Shown here: piece by piece, positions 23,696 through 35,500 of the stretch
Layout of the letters: every line of letters begins with the position of its first letter
How positions within the stretch are numbered: position 1 is the stretch's first letter
NCBI RefSeq assembly: GCF_018691265.1
Contig: NW_024881313.1
Location: 35,147,518-35,211,517 of the forward strand
Length of the DNA: 64,000 nt
Direction: 5' to 3'
Source of the DNA: Tyto alba
Taxonomy: Eukaryota; Chordata; Aves; Strigiformes; Tytonidae
The notes under the pieces: model-generated
Database searches by the model: none
Told to the model about the DNA's origin: nothing
The model's input: the letters and a program-made list of their open reading frames with translations, nothing else
Position numbers and translations under genes: made by a program

Positions 23696-25586
23696 AAATT
23701 CAGGTCCATCTAATCAGCTCCACCTACACAGTGGTGGTATAGCCAGTTCTCACACGCTTCCTAATAGCCATCTGCCTGTGCAATTAATGGCTTCTCTGTT
23801 TTTGCCATAACTTGGAGAAAAAGACTGAACAAGAGCTTTGAGTATTTGCTTAAAATATCTGAAGTGTCTGTGTGGATACTTCAGTATGGATACTCAGTGC
23901 TGGCTACAAACAATGCCCACTTTTCTGTGTTGTAAAATACTACAGACCAACTGGCCTTTTCCATTGTGCCCTTCAAATAGGGCAGGTTTTCCACCTGCTG
24001 TGTGAAAAATTAACAGCTGTGGCAACATAATATTCCCAAAATACTCACTTCCAAGAGCTGAACACAAGGCTGTTGACGTTGGTTTTAGAGGTAGGACGGC
24101 TGGCACCCCAGCTTCCCCAGCAGTGCGCTCAGTGGTTGGAGAGAGATGCAGAAAACAGCTCTGGAAAGAAGTGCTTTCAGCTCTGCTTAAGAAACAGTGT
24201 TCAGGTATTTAGCAGATCACTGAAGTAAACTTCATCTGTGTCAACAACAAATATTTACCAAGACAACGAAAAAAGACCCATGAAAGTTTTCCCTAGCAGC
24301 TCTCAGCAGCCAATGGGGCAGGGGAGGGAATGGGAGCACCTGCCGAGCTGCTGGTGCTCAGCAACCTTAATTCGTGTCTCATCTTTGCATGGATGTGTCC
24401 ATCTGGGGGAAGACCAGGCCGTCTCCCTGCCAGCCTCCTTTTACTCCTGTGCGTTAAAAAAAAATACGTGTTCTTCCCCCTGTGGCTGACTTGTGACCCA
24501 GCCAATTCTCTTTGGTGCTGCAGTGCCTCCAAAAGTGGGTTGGCCACATGCATGAGCACCTAGGGAGCCACAACGGGACACAAAATGTGGTGAAATGGCA
24601 CCATAGTGGAATTAGACAGCCTGGCTCTAAAAGTGGACTTGAGCTGAAGTCTGATTACCAGAGTGTTGCAAGATGCAAGGTAAGGTAAAGCTACAAGGTG
24701 CAAAAGCAAGGTGAGAAAGCTGACCTAACAGATGGCAGTGCTAGAGGGGAGGATGCCAAATCGTATCCCTCAGCCATCACCAGGTCCCTTGGGTTGAACC
24801 TGAGCTGCTTCAGTGGCAGCTGAAGGACGTTCTGGAGAACATCACCCCAGTGATACCACTCTGCAACATGGATGGGTAGGGATAGTACCCTGTGCCTGTG
24901 CATGTATATACATAACGCTGGTCCCAAAAGGAGCAGAGCATGAAACAAGGCTTGCTGCAAGCACTGCATGTGTGATAAATACAGCCTGTTTCCTTTTGTC
25001 ACGTATGACTTGATTTTTCAGTCTCCTCCAGTTCTGGGTCCTGAGGCTCCAGCTATTGCCTGTCTTTATCTTGGCCTACACCTCCACAGGCTGAATTTCC
25101 TCATCTGCAAGGAGACACCGCTCCTCTCCCACTCCTGTGGAGGAGGGAAAGTGAGAGAACATAACCACTATCCTGCTTATTTATTTGGGTCATAACATTG
25201 CACCTAACTGAACTCATCTCAAACTGTGATGTGCAGCAGCTGGAGCTCCAGAAAAACATGTTAGGATTGTCCTAACTTGGTTTAGCTGCATCTTGAAGGC
25301 AACTGTATTGCTATTTCTCTTTCTACACTATTGCTAACTGTATTGTTATATTAGTATATCAGACTGACTGTCCCTTTCAGTCTAGTAAAATCTAATCTGA
25401 GGATCCAGTAGTGCTCATTTAGAGCTCAGGACCTAATGACAAGAGATGTGCTGGTGATGGGGCTGCCTTTCCCCAGTGCCACCCCCTGTCTGGGGGGACT
25501 TTGGAGCCATGCAAATACCTGCCAGGGCTAAAGAACGGAGTGGCAGCACAGTGTGTCTTAGCCTGGGTGACAACATCTTAACCTTT

Positions 25587-26602
25587 TGTCCTGGGTTTGA
25601 GTGGGTGGCGGGGTTTCAGGTAGTGGGGAAGGGGGTAGCAGTGACCCCTGTGAGAAGCTTCTTGAAGTTCCCGCAGCTCCAAGGCGGACCCACCTCTGGC
25701 CAGGGCCAAGCCAATTGGCGATGGTGGCTGCACCCCTGCAAGAAAGTATTTAAGAAGGGTCTTGGGGGGAGGAGTTGGAGCTAGGAGGAGGAGTTGCAAC
25801 ATCCATGTGAACACTGATGTCAGTGGAAGAATGGAGGAGGAAAGTGGGGGGGAGGTACACTGGAACAGAGACCCCTCTGTATCCTGTGGTGAGACAGCAG
25901 GGCGGCCCACCCTGCCACCCATGGAGGTTTACGGGGGAGCAGATGCCAACCTACGGACTGTGGAGGAGCCCACACTGAAGCAGGTGGCTGCACCTGAAGG
26001 AGGCTGGGACCCTGTGAGAAGATGCAGCCCCCGGTGTTGTAGTTTGACGCTGGGAAGATTCCAACATGCAGGGGTGTCCCACGGTGGAGCAGCTTGGGAA
26101 GGGCTGCAGCCTATAGGAGGGACTTGTGTTGGAGAAAATTCATGGAGAACTGTCTCTTGTGAGAGAGGGACCATGCTGGAGCAGGGGGAAGAAGTTCCAG
26201 AAGTTCCCCCTTCCAAGATGGGAGTTGCAGCAGCACTGACTGCACTCCCCATTCTCTGCCCCTGCGCTGCTGGGAGGAGGAGGTAGAGATATCGGGAGCA
26301 GAGCTGATCCCGGGAGGAAGGGAGGGGTGGGGGAAGGTGTTTTCAAGATGTGGTAATGCTTCTCACTGTCCTACTCTGTCTGTTAAGTGTTGTTGTTGTT
26401 AGTGTCTGTATTAAATTTATGTCCTTTTTATCTTCCCCTAACAAGTCTGTCTTTTGCACGTAACTGTAATGGGTGAGTCTTCCCTCCCTGTCCTTATCTT
26501 GAATCCCAGGCCTTTGCTTATCTTCTCCTTCTCAGCACTGGGGACAAGGAGGGGTGAGTGGCTGCATGGTGCTTATTTGTCCTCTGAGCTCAAACCACGA
26601 CA
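25587..26602 (+). mobile_element. Solo LTR (about 1.0 kb) of an avian endogenous retrovirus
   Basis: The block starts TGTCCTGGGTTTGAG and ends CTCAAACCACGACA, giving TG...CA termini. The last bases match the ...AAACCACRACA end common to avian LTRs. It is flanked by a perfect 5-bp target duplication, CCTTT at 25582-25586 and 26603-26607, which proves an integrase-type insertion. A TATA-like TATTTAAG lies at 25747 and ATTAAA at 26410 could serve as polyadenylation signal. No gag, pol or env sequence adjoins it, so the provirus was reduced to a solo LTR by recombination. A 5-bp duplication fits ERVL-type families, but the subfamily is not determined. Open reading frames inside it are incidental. 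Confidence 0.92.
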
Positions 26603-27582
26603 CCTTTCCTTTTTATCTTTGTCACAGGCATCTTGTCATGTCAAGCAAGTGTAACAGGGAAAATCTGCACAGGGAGAAGCTGCACGACACAATGAAAGGT
26701 TGCAGTGAAATTTCCTCATCCTCCCTTGTCCCAGCGCCAGTCTTCAGTTGTTTTAATGTGTGGGGAGATTCCTGTGGGTGGGAATGCAAAATGTATGTTC
26801 ACTTGGGGTTAGGATCAGTGTGTGGCTGTGTGAAAGAGGAGTTTTGGTTCCAGGGTTATTTTTGCATCACGTGTGATTTGTGCTGTAGCAAGTAGGAGAT
26901 TTCAGGAAAGAAATCAATGTTTCTGTCATTGGCATAAGTCCTGTTGGTAGCAGAGCAGCGTTCTTGCCATCTCTTCTTGCAAAAGCCATGCATATAAAAG
27001 GCAGAGACACGTATTGGAGATGCTGGAGTCTAATATTCAAACACCCCTGCACCTGATTTGCAACAGGGATTTGAACTCTAGATTCCCACTCCTGGAGGGA
27101 CACATTTGCCATGGGAGTGTAGGAAGAAGTGGGACATGAGCTCTCCTGATGAAGCGTTTCTACTGTGCCTAAATTGCTCAGAAGCTTTGGCTGTCATTGG
27201 GCCAAGAAGGGAGGATGCAGTCTTCACTGCACAGCTTATTGGTGGTGCGAGGCACAAGTCTCTGCCCCACAGAGGCTGTAAGTGCTGTGAAGAAGTGGGT
27301 GAGAGTGTGCAGGAGCATGTTTGTGGTCTCCCAAAGGGCGGTACCCCCAGGACTGCAAGCATGAACAGGAGCCCCAAGGAGGTCTGTGAGTTCCCATGGC
27401 CTTAGGAGTCCTGAATTATAACCAGAGACACTCCTGTCATGTGTGATAAGATTTCAGGGCTTCGAAGATTAAGCCAGGTGATATTTTTTTTTTTAATGTA
27501 AGATGTGCTAAGCATGTAAAATATTGAGTCCGGCCATTCCCACGCTCTTTTGCATGCTGAGCTCTCCCCTGAGCATGACATT

Positions 27583-27632
27583 CCTCACCCCCATGGTCCT
27601 CCTCACCCCCATGGCCCTCCTCACCCCCATGT
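27583..27632 (+). repeat. 18-bp minisatellite, about 2.8 copies
   Basis: The unit CCTCACCCCCATGGTCCT is repeated from 27583, 27601 and 27619 with one or two substitutions per copy. It is a short C-rich tandem array. Confidence 0.95.
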
Positions 27633-27998
27633 ACTCTTTCAGAACAGCAACTTCTCTTTGTTCTCACTCCTTTGTACTCCTCCTCCGTTGGAAGCTGCCA
27701 CCACCAAAGCGAGCACGTTGCTCTTACTAATAGCAAAGTAATCAATTTGAGTCACTGTATACATTAGTAATGGCCATGTAATTCTAGTGCAAATTAGGTT
27801 TGGGCAGGCTTCGAAGCCTGAGACATCTCGTCTTCCTGAGCAGAGCTTGGATTTACTGTCCTCTGGGGAAGGCCACGGTGAAACGCCCCCCTACCCCCCT
27901 CACAAATCCTCCCTTGATTGGATACAGTATGGTCGTCTGATTAAAATTGTGCAGTGGTTCAGAAAATGATTTTCAGCCAGTGCTTCACAGTAAATTAC

Positions 27999-28023
27999 TT
28001 TTTTTTTTTTTTTTTTTTTTTTT
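27999..28023 (+). repeat. Poly(T) run, T25
   Basis: Twenty-five T residues are followed directly by CCCCC. It is a plain homopolymer. Confidence 0.92.
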
Positions 28024-29419
28024 CCCCCAAGACAACAAGTGCAGCTGGACACTGAAACGAGAAGCTCATGAAAAGCAAGATGCCAGTGAGGCAAAGGTAG
28101 AGAGGGGTCGGGGGAGCACCGGGCAGCAGTGACACCCTGCCTCGGGCCATCCCCAGTGCACAGACATGCATCTCCCACAAGCCCAAAGCCTGGCACCCAT
28201 TCCCATGGTGATGTTTCCCACTTCACACCCAGATCCCTTTTCCTACCAAGTCAGGTCCCTGGCAAGTTTCCTGGTACCTTGGGTAGGTGAGGAGTGTCTC
28301 CTGTGGGCAAATATCCTGGCACCAAGCACTGTACCTCCACGTGGGATGTCCCCTTCCCGAGATGTGCCTTGTCACCAAACCGCTTAGGGAGGTCGATGGG
28401 AGGAGGAGAGCGTGTGTCCCTCCTGCCACCCTTCCCTCCACCCCAATGGCCACTGCTGCCTCTGGGGCAAGGAAAACCCCAAAGCTACATGCCCATCAGT
28501 GCTGGCCATGCAGTGTTTTCCAGTCCTGGGTGTTAAAACCACCCACTTCGTGTTGAACAGTCACTGAAGGAAATGCACAATTTTTCTTCAGTCCATGGAA
28601 CTGGGTCTCCTGTTTTCCATGTGAGCATCCCAATGACACCTGGAGATCTGTCTGTCCCTAACGCCTGATCCTGCACTAACTCGCTCATCCAAAATGCTGC
28701 TGATGCTCTTCTGCACAGGGAGAACTGCCCTTCCATCCTGCGGCAGGGGCTTGACAGGGAAGGATATATCTTCCAAGATGAGTCCAAGATGCACCTTCTG
28801 TTTCTTGGGTTGCCCAAAGGAGGATCAGGAGGTGCACCACCCTGCTAGTTTCTAAAATATCATCTTAAGCATCTTCCTGCAGGAAAGTGTCTTTGGTTGT
28901 GACTTTGGTGATGGCAATACTGTCCGAATTTCATCATGTTTAAGGCTCGAGGAGGAGTGAGATTTAAACATGCAGCAATCAGCCCTTCCCAGTGGCCTTT
29001 CGTGGACCCTGTGCCCACCTCGTCGGTGCCCATCTTGTGTGCTGGGTGCTGGGCTGGGTCTCCAGGTGTTGAGCACCCAGCAGTGGGCACATCTGGACTG
29101 AGCCTCACTCTAAGCAGCTGCCACTCCATGGAGGGGGGCTGTGTCTGTGTAAGGAGGTAGGATAAGAAATGGTAATAGTATAAAAAATAATGCATGTAAA
29201 TGCTGCAGCTAATGTGTGCCTGAGAAGGAGTGGTGGGAAAAAGGGAGATGAGATTTTTTTAATTAGAACCAGATAACTGATTGACAGTGTGCTCAAGTGT
29301 CAATGTGTCTATGTGTCATTTGAAGTGTCTTTCAACAAGTGGTATGGCATTGCTTATGGGCAGTCATACACTGAGTTGAAGGTCTGAATTTATTATCTTT
29401 TTTTTGTTTTGTTTTCCAG

Positions 29420-29540
29420 GAGAAACTGTGGCAGCCTGGGGGAGTGGACAACAACAGGCAGTAAAGCAGCTCTATGTATGCTATATTTAAGATGTATGTT
29501 TGCATGCAAATAAACATAAAACTGATTTCCTCCCTTTTGC
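29420..29540 (+). other. Possible 3'-terminal exon or retrocopy tail (unproven)
   Basis: A strong acceptor (TTTTTTTTGTTTTGTTTTCCAG ending near 29419) is followed by about 120 bp. AATAAA lies at 29509-29514, and an A18 run starts at 29541, 26 nt later. The spacing fits either a real polyadenylation site or the end of a retroposed cDNA. The first 14 codons after the acceptor are open (EKLWQPGGVDNNRQ) and then stop, so any transcript would most likely be non-coding here. No function can be named. Confidence 0.25.
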
Positions 29541-29558
29541 AAAAAAAAAAAAAAAAAA
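29541..29558 (+). repeat. Poly(A) run, A18, 26 nt after an AATAAA
   Basis: Eighteen A residues are followed by GAAAAG. The upstream AATAAA at 29509 gives mRNA-like spacing. Confidence 0.9.
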
Positions 29559-32500
29559 GAAAAGTAAATGCTAACTAGAAGTCTATCAATGTTAATGAAG
29601 CACCTGACTCTTTAACAGCCCTGGAATTAGAAGAAAATTTGCACATGGTGCAAACAAGTGGAGAATCTTTGTCACAACCAATACTGACTTCCCACCTTTG
29701 CTGCGGCACAGATGCTCTCCACTTAGTATTTGCTCCATGAGAAGTGGGTAGTGTGGGGGAGGGAAGGGCTGTTTATTAAATTAAGAAAATATATTTCATG
29801 GCATATTGGCTCTGAGCAGGAAAGGAGCGGCTCAGTTGCCCACTCCCACTCCCGGTCCCCGCAGGATCGTTCCTCACCGGGGATGATTAGTGCCTTCGTC
29901 CATCCAGTTTGAAATGTCACATTTCCTGCTGCAATTAGAAGGAGCTTTTATCCACGGGATGTATATGTATGTGTCTGAGGGGGTGTTTTCATTCCCTCCA
30001 GGTGAATGTTTTAGTAAGCAACGTCCAGCACATAACACAAATACTTGAAAAGAAACATTTTACTATTACTAAAGACTGTTATTGCAGCATTCGTGACCTT
30101 CCAGAGATCCCTGGGAACTTGAAAGAAGAAGTGGGCTTATAAAAAGAAGTGTGATCTTGTTTTTAACCTGGGGCACAGTAGAGAGGCTGTTTCAGCATGC
30201 TCAGTTCCCAAAAGGAGCTGCTCTCACCTGTGCAAGGTTTGCCAACTCCAGCCCACTGGGACCCAACAGCAGTGGTTGCTCAGCCCCTCCTGAGACTACC
30301 TCTAGGCAGCTGGCAGCAAAGGTCCACCAAATTTTGGTGGAAACAGGGCAAAACATGCCAAAGGGCACATGCTGCAGGTGAAATACTCCTTGGTAATACA
30401 TGAACTCTGTGCCCTGCTCTGAGCGTGCTCAGCATCACTTCTCTGGAGAGGGTTGAACCCAGTCAGTGGGGCTGCCTGGGATGGGCAGGGGGTTGGAGAA
30501 CCTGCTTCTGGAGACTCCAAGGCAGCAGAAAACATGCTAGGAAAATGCATGGTCCAAGGATAGGGCTTGGGTATGGGTCTGGCAGCATCTGGGCTGTGCA
30601 ACATTTGGCACAGTTTCTATCACGGACTTGACTCGTGCCATTTAACACTCTTCTGTAAGACACCTTACAGGTGGGTAGGGTGATGACACAGTCTGGGGAC
30701 TTTTCTCTCTGAGAAATATCGATAAAAGCAGCCAGTCTGGGAGGGGAGGAAGAGACGTATTAATGCAAGACACTATATGTTGGTTGTAATGACCAGGCCT
30801 TGGACTAATTTACTAGTACAGACATATCTGAACACGCCTTGAAGGTCATGAAAGAACAGTCCCGCTCAAGGATTTAATCCTAAATATGAAACCCCTCTGA
30901 TTCTGATTTGACAATGTATCTGCAAATATAGGATGAAATTTTAAATTCTATTAGCTATCGAGTAGACCCACTCTTTTTAATGGAGCAAAGTATAGCTGCA
31001 AATGAGCCAACAAAGCAGAACAAAGGTTTTGACTATGGTGTAAAATTTAACAGGATTATTTGTTTGCTCTCTGCATCTTCTGTATGTATGAGCAGATGAG
31101 GTTCCTACCCAAATGACTCAAGAGTTTTCAGGTATGATCCCATGATCTTTTATTCACACAAGTAGTATCAGTCACTTCAAAGGGGGCTCTTCATAAAAAT
31201 AGAAATTTCCATCTATATTGCTGAGAAGGTAGAAATTGAAAACATTGAGGGTATCAATTTAACAATGTATGCACTAATATATTGGCCTTTGTGGACAATA
31301 TATTCAAAATTAGAACCCTAATATTATATCACTTCAGCTATACTTGGGATGCAAAAAGCCCTGAGGCATCGGGATACAGAAGGAGATATCTGACTTTAGG
31401 TATATGAAAGGATGCTTGACTTTCAGAGCATTTTTGGGGGTGAAAGTTCAGTATTCTGCAAAAGGGAGGTCTGAGAAAGTGCTCTTGTTTTTACAATTAT
31501 AATACTCCAGGCTTCTGTTGTTCTTTGGGCATTTGCACATTTAAACACATTTTACAGGGTGAAGTAGATCTGCACTCATGGTCAGTTGTGCTGGGTCCTT
31601 GTCTCACCTTACCTTCTTCATGGTTTCTGTCTCCATCTCTGGCCAATGGTGCTACATCTCTCCCAAGCTGGTTTTCAGCTGCTGGCACCATCCTGGGTTT
31701 TGCCCTGTTAGTGCTGGCTTTAGCAGGCACTACAAAACAAGAGTGTAGGAACAGAGTAGGATCATCACATGGAGCCCCAGCTCGGGATGTTGTCTTGATG
31801 TTTGAGACCCCAGAGTTCTCGTCGTCAAACATCTAATATCAGAATGATGTCTCTCTGATAAAACATCATCATCTTCTTTTGTTGTGTTATACGTCTCGGG
31901 GTTGCCTAAACAGTCTGGGTGTTGTGAACAATTTGACAATTACTCTTGCTCATCTGTGGCCTTTCCATAGCATCAGCTGCATCATGAAGGTTGGAAACCT
32001 TGTACAGAGAAAACCTATTCTGTGTTTGGGTTAGACGCTGTTGGTCTAGCAAGGAAGAGGTGCACTTGCTGTAGGGGTGTCTGTGCTGCTGCTGCACATG
32101 GCCAGAGGACAGTGCTGCATCCTCCACTCAGTGATCTCCAGCTCAGTAAAAGCCAAAATTTGAAGCCTTCCAAGAGGAGTCTTAAAAGCCATGTGATACA
32201 CTGAGATAAATACCCCCATCTGACTTTCAGGAGGGACTTCAGGGGGATCAGGTCCTCACTCACTTACCTCAGACACAAAATAAGTAGAAGCCACCTTACA
32301 TGGCCTGCATTAGTTTGTCATCGGTCTTAGTGATAATAGAGGCTGAAGTGGTTCTGCTATTGATCTGACATTTATTTTAAAATGTGCTTATGACCTAATT
32401 TTAATCATTGACATATGAAAATCCTACCCTTTCTTTTCAGAAGACCATCAGAGAAAAAGAGGATGAGGAAGAACATAATTCCAGAGGAAGACTCATGACA

Positions 32501-35500
32501 AAGGATGCGGATATCATGGGTCTACCAGCAATCATAACTTTCTTGCCTTATAGCCACTTTACTTCAGAGAACGGGATGAAAGCTCAGAACTTAAAAGAAA
32601 AGACTTTTGTGTACAATTAGAATATTTTCTAAAACACTGTTATTCCACGTTACCTGACATGTGTCCATGTGTCCTACTACATGTGTTCTGTGTGTTCTAC
32701 ATGTTTCCTTACACCATGGGGGTATGTGTTGCCATTTCACTTTTGGGGTGACTTTGCACAGGTCTCAAACAAAGCACTGGGCAATGGCCCAGGATGCTTG
32801 TGACTTGTATGTAGACCCCTTCCTACTTTTCCCTCTCCTTTACTGTTTTTTCATGTACTTTTTCCTCTTTTGCTCTCATTTCATTTTTTATTCCCTTGTT
32901 CCTTGGTGTTCTGGCACTGCCTTCACCATGCAGTTCCCAAGGTTTTGTCCACTTCAGGCAGGACTGATCTGCAGGGAAAAATGACTAGATTTTAAATATA
33001 CAAAAGAAAAAGCATGAAGCCCAACGTGTTAATAAGGGGCAGGCTTTAATTACCTAGCCATTACTGCATTACTCCAGAGTAGAGGAAATATGATTAATGT
33101 TATGTCTGTGCTTCTGGCATACAACTGCTGTCAAAATCAGTGAGGACTTATTAAACATCACAGAGGTGTGACTAAAGAAAATGATAAACAGAATGTGGAA
33201 AATAGCAATCATAGTCCTATTGTGTGCACTATGAATTTCTAATCTGGGATGGTGGGGACTATCTGTGGGGGAAAAGCAGGAAGAAAATGCTGTATTTTGC
33301 CGTCAAAATTAGGCTTCAGAGAAAGACATCCTGACTGTGAAGTGATGGGTGATCCTCTGGCCCAGGTGACACCGGAGTGCTGCTGAGTCTTATTCTCTCA
33401 TGGCCTACCTGGGTGCTGATCCCTGCTTCAAGCATGGCTTATTCCCTTCGCAGGAGACAGTCATTGACTGAAAAATGCAGGAATGGTCCTGGAAGGAGAG
33501 ATCAGATCACAGGTCTGTCCTCCTGTGTGGGGCCAGTTCTACAGGGTGATGTTCTAATTTTCCACCTCTCTGGCCTAAGTGTGGTGCATCTTGGGCATCC
33601 CAGCTCCAACTCCATAGCTGGACATGGAGGAATTCCAGCTCTTGGCATACCCACAGCCTGTGGGAGTGCTGGAACAGAGGAGATGTAGGTTGGAGCCTGT
33701 TCTTGCTGCTTAGAAACTCAGTCTACCATTTGTAAAACCTGCAGGGCACTGAGTCCTGCACAGGCTGGGTGGTGGCTCACTCGCTGGTGGTATTTTGAAG
33801 AGCAGAGCTCTACATCAATGACACGAGAGTGCAAAGTGGCTGGAGATGTCTAATGGGAGATCCAGGCTCCAGGAGAGGCAGGAATTAAGGTACACAACTC
33901 TGCCCGGTATTTCCCACCAACTCATGACTCTTGCCAGCTCCCCCCCCAGCTTTCTGGCTTCACGCTTCAGAGATACGTCTCCTCTTACTGAAGTCACAAG
34001 GAGGTCCCCAGTTTAGACAGTCTGGATCATCCTAGCATAGCACTATACATAGTATTTTTGCTATCACTGTGCACATGTCAATCACATAAGCAGGTCATCT
34101 AGATTGTGTTTGCAGCCTCCTGAGTCAAACTCTTCTGAGATGCACTTTTATTTAGGAATCGGCACCAAAGATTGCTCTGGAGACTCAGGGCCTGCTATGA
34201 AATATGCATTTATCTCCTTGGAAGAGGTATAACTGTAAAGCCAGATTTGTCTCTGTTATAAAAACTGCCCAAACCGTGGTGATCTCATGGGGCCCATGCC
34301 AGCCCATACCAGTGGCAGTTGGTCCTGTCTTCCTGTGTCTTCCCTTGCATTACTGGCTCTGTCTTTAAAAAAAAAGACATAATCAACAAGCAATGGCTAG
34401 TTTTTGCGCATTAAACAATTAGAAAAGCAAACACAGAGGATTTACATCACTTCTCCTTTCAATATCTGACATCGGTATCTTCCTCCCAAATGAGATTTTA
34501 ACAGCTGTGTTGTTTTGAAATGTAGCACAGCCCCATTAACAGCTTACCAGAACAACTATATTACTTTTAAGTAGAGCATTACAGGGCTGAGTACCATTTC
34601 TTTCAGGGATGCAATTAGGTAGGTGACGGAGCATGATGCCTGGACAGGTAATTGATCAAGTGCTGGTCAGCTACTGCCCCATATTAATAGAACAATCAAT
34701 GGTGATGATACAGGTTTCCTAAAAGAAACAGAAATGAGGAAACATCATGGTCTGAACCAAGTACTCATTGGGTTTAATGGGCATTTCTGTGTGCTAATGA
34801 AGCCCTGTGAGAGAGAAAATCAAAGCTTGAGCTTAGCATTCTGGTTATCTGCTTACCCCACCTGTGCTGCCTCACCCAAATCTGCTTGGTGCATAGACCA
34901 CCTGGGAGAGAGCAGGGTTGCATATACAGTGTGAGGGTGGTCTGGTGGGCTATCTAGCCTGGATCCTCTGCCAGCTCTTCCAGGGGGCAAAGAAACCCTG
35001 ACCTCTGCTGAGCAAACCACACTGAACTAAATTTATAATCGATGGAGAGATGTGTGTGCACCTAATACCCCATTTTAGGGTGGGATGACTAGCATTTTAT
35101 GCTCCACTGTCTCTGGTGATAAGATTTCCCTGTAAGCAATGCTACAAGCTCTATTTGTGATGTGCACAGAGGTACCAGTCATCAGATGCTCTTTGTGGAC
35201 TTCCTAGGCAGGACTGTAAGTTTGCAGCACACCTGTAACGCAGGTTATAATTTTGAAGGCAAATGAACAGATAGATGCAACTAAACAGGGTCAAACATGG
35301 AGTCAATGAAACTCAGAAATCCTGGTCCCATTATGCGAGTTTAGCCACTTGATTAAATTATTGCACTGAATTTTTTCCTTTTCCTGTAGTAATGTTGTTA
35401 TTGCCTGTTTAATAAACTGCACATATTAATGATCCATTAATATATTATAGAGAAATAAAATTAATTGGGCATTTCAATCTCTTGAAACTTTAACCAAAAA

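Larger units (their letters stand above)
22958..25586. other. Intergenic, no gene seen
   Basis: No gene was recognised. It contains a 37-bp imperfect direct repeat (23411-23481) and a T22 run (23674-23695). Confidence 0.65.
26608..29419. other. Intergenic, no gene seen
   Basis: Relatively GC-rich unique sequence with many chance open frames on both strands. It holds an 18-bp tandem repeat at 27583 and a T25 run at 27999. No known gene or repeat family was recognised. Confidence 0.6.

Noticed and set aside
25762..26286. 174-codon open frame with good GC content
   Set aside because: It lies wholly within the solo LTR, which is non-coding in these elements.
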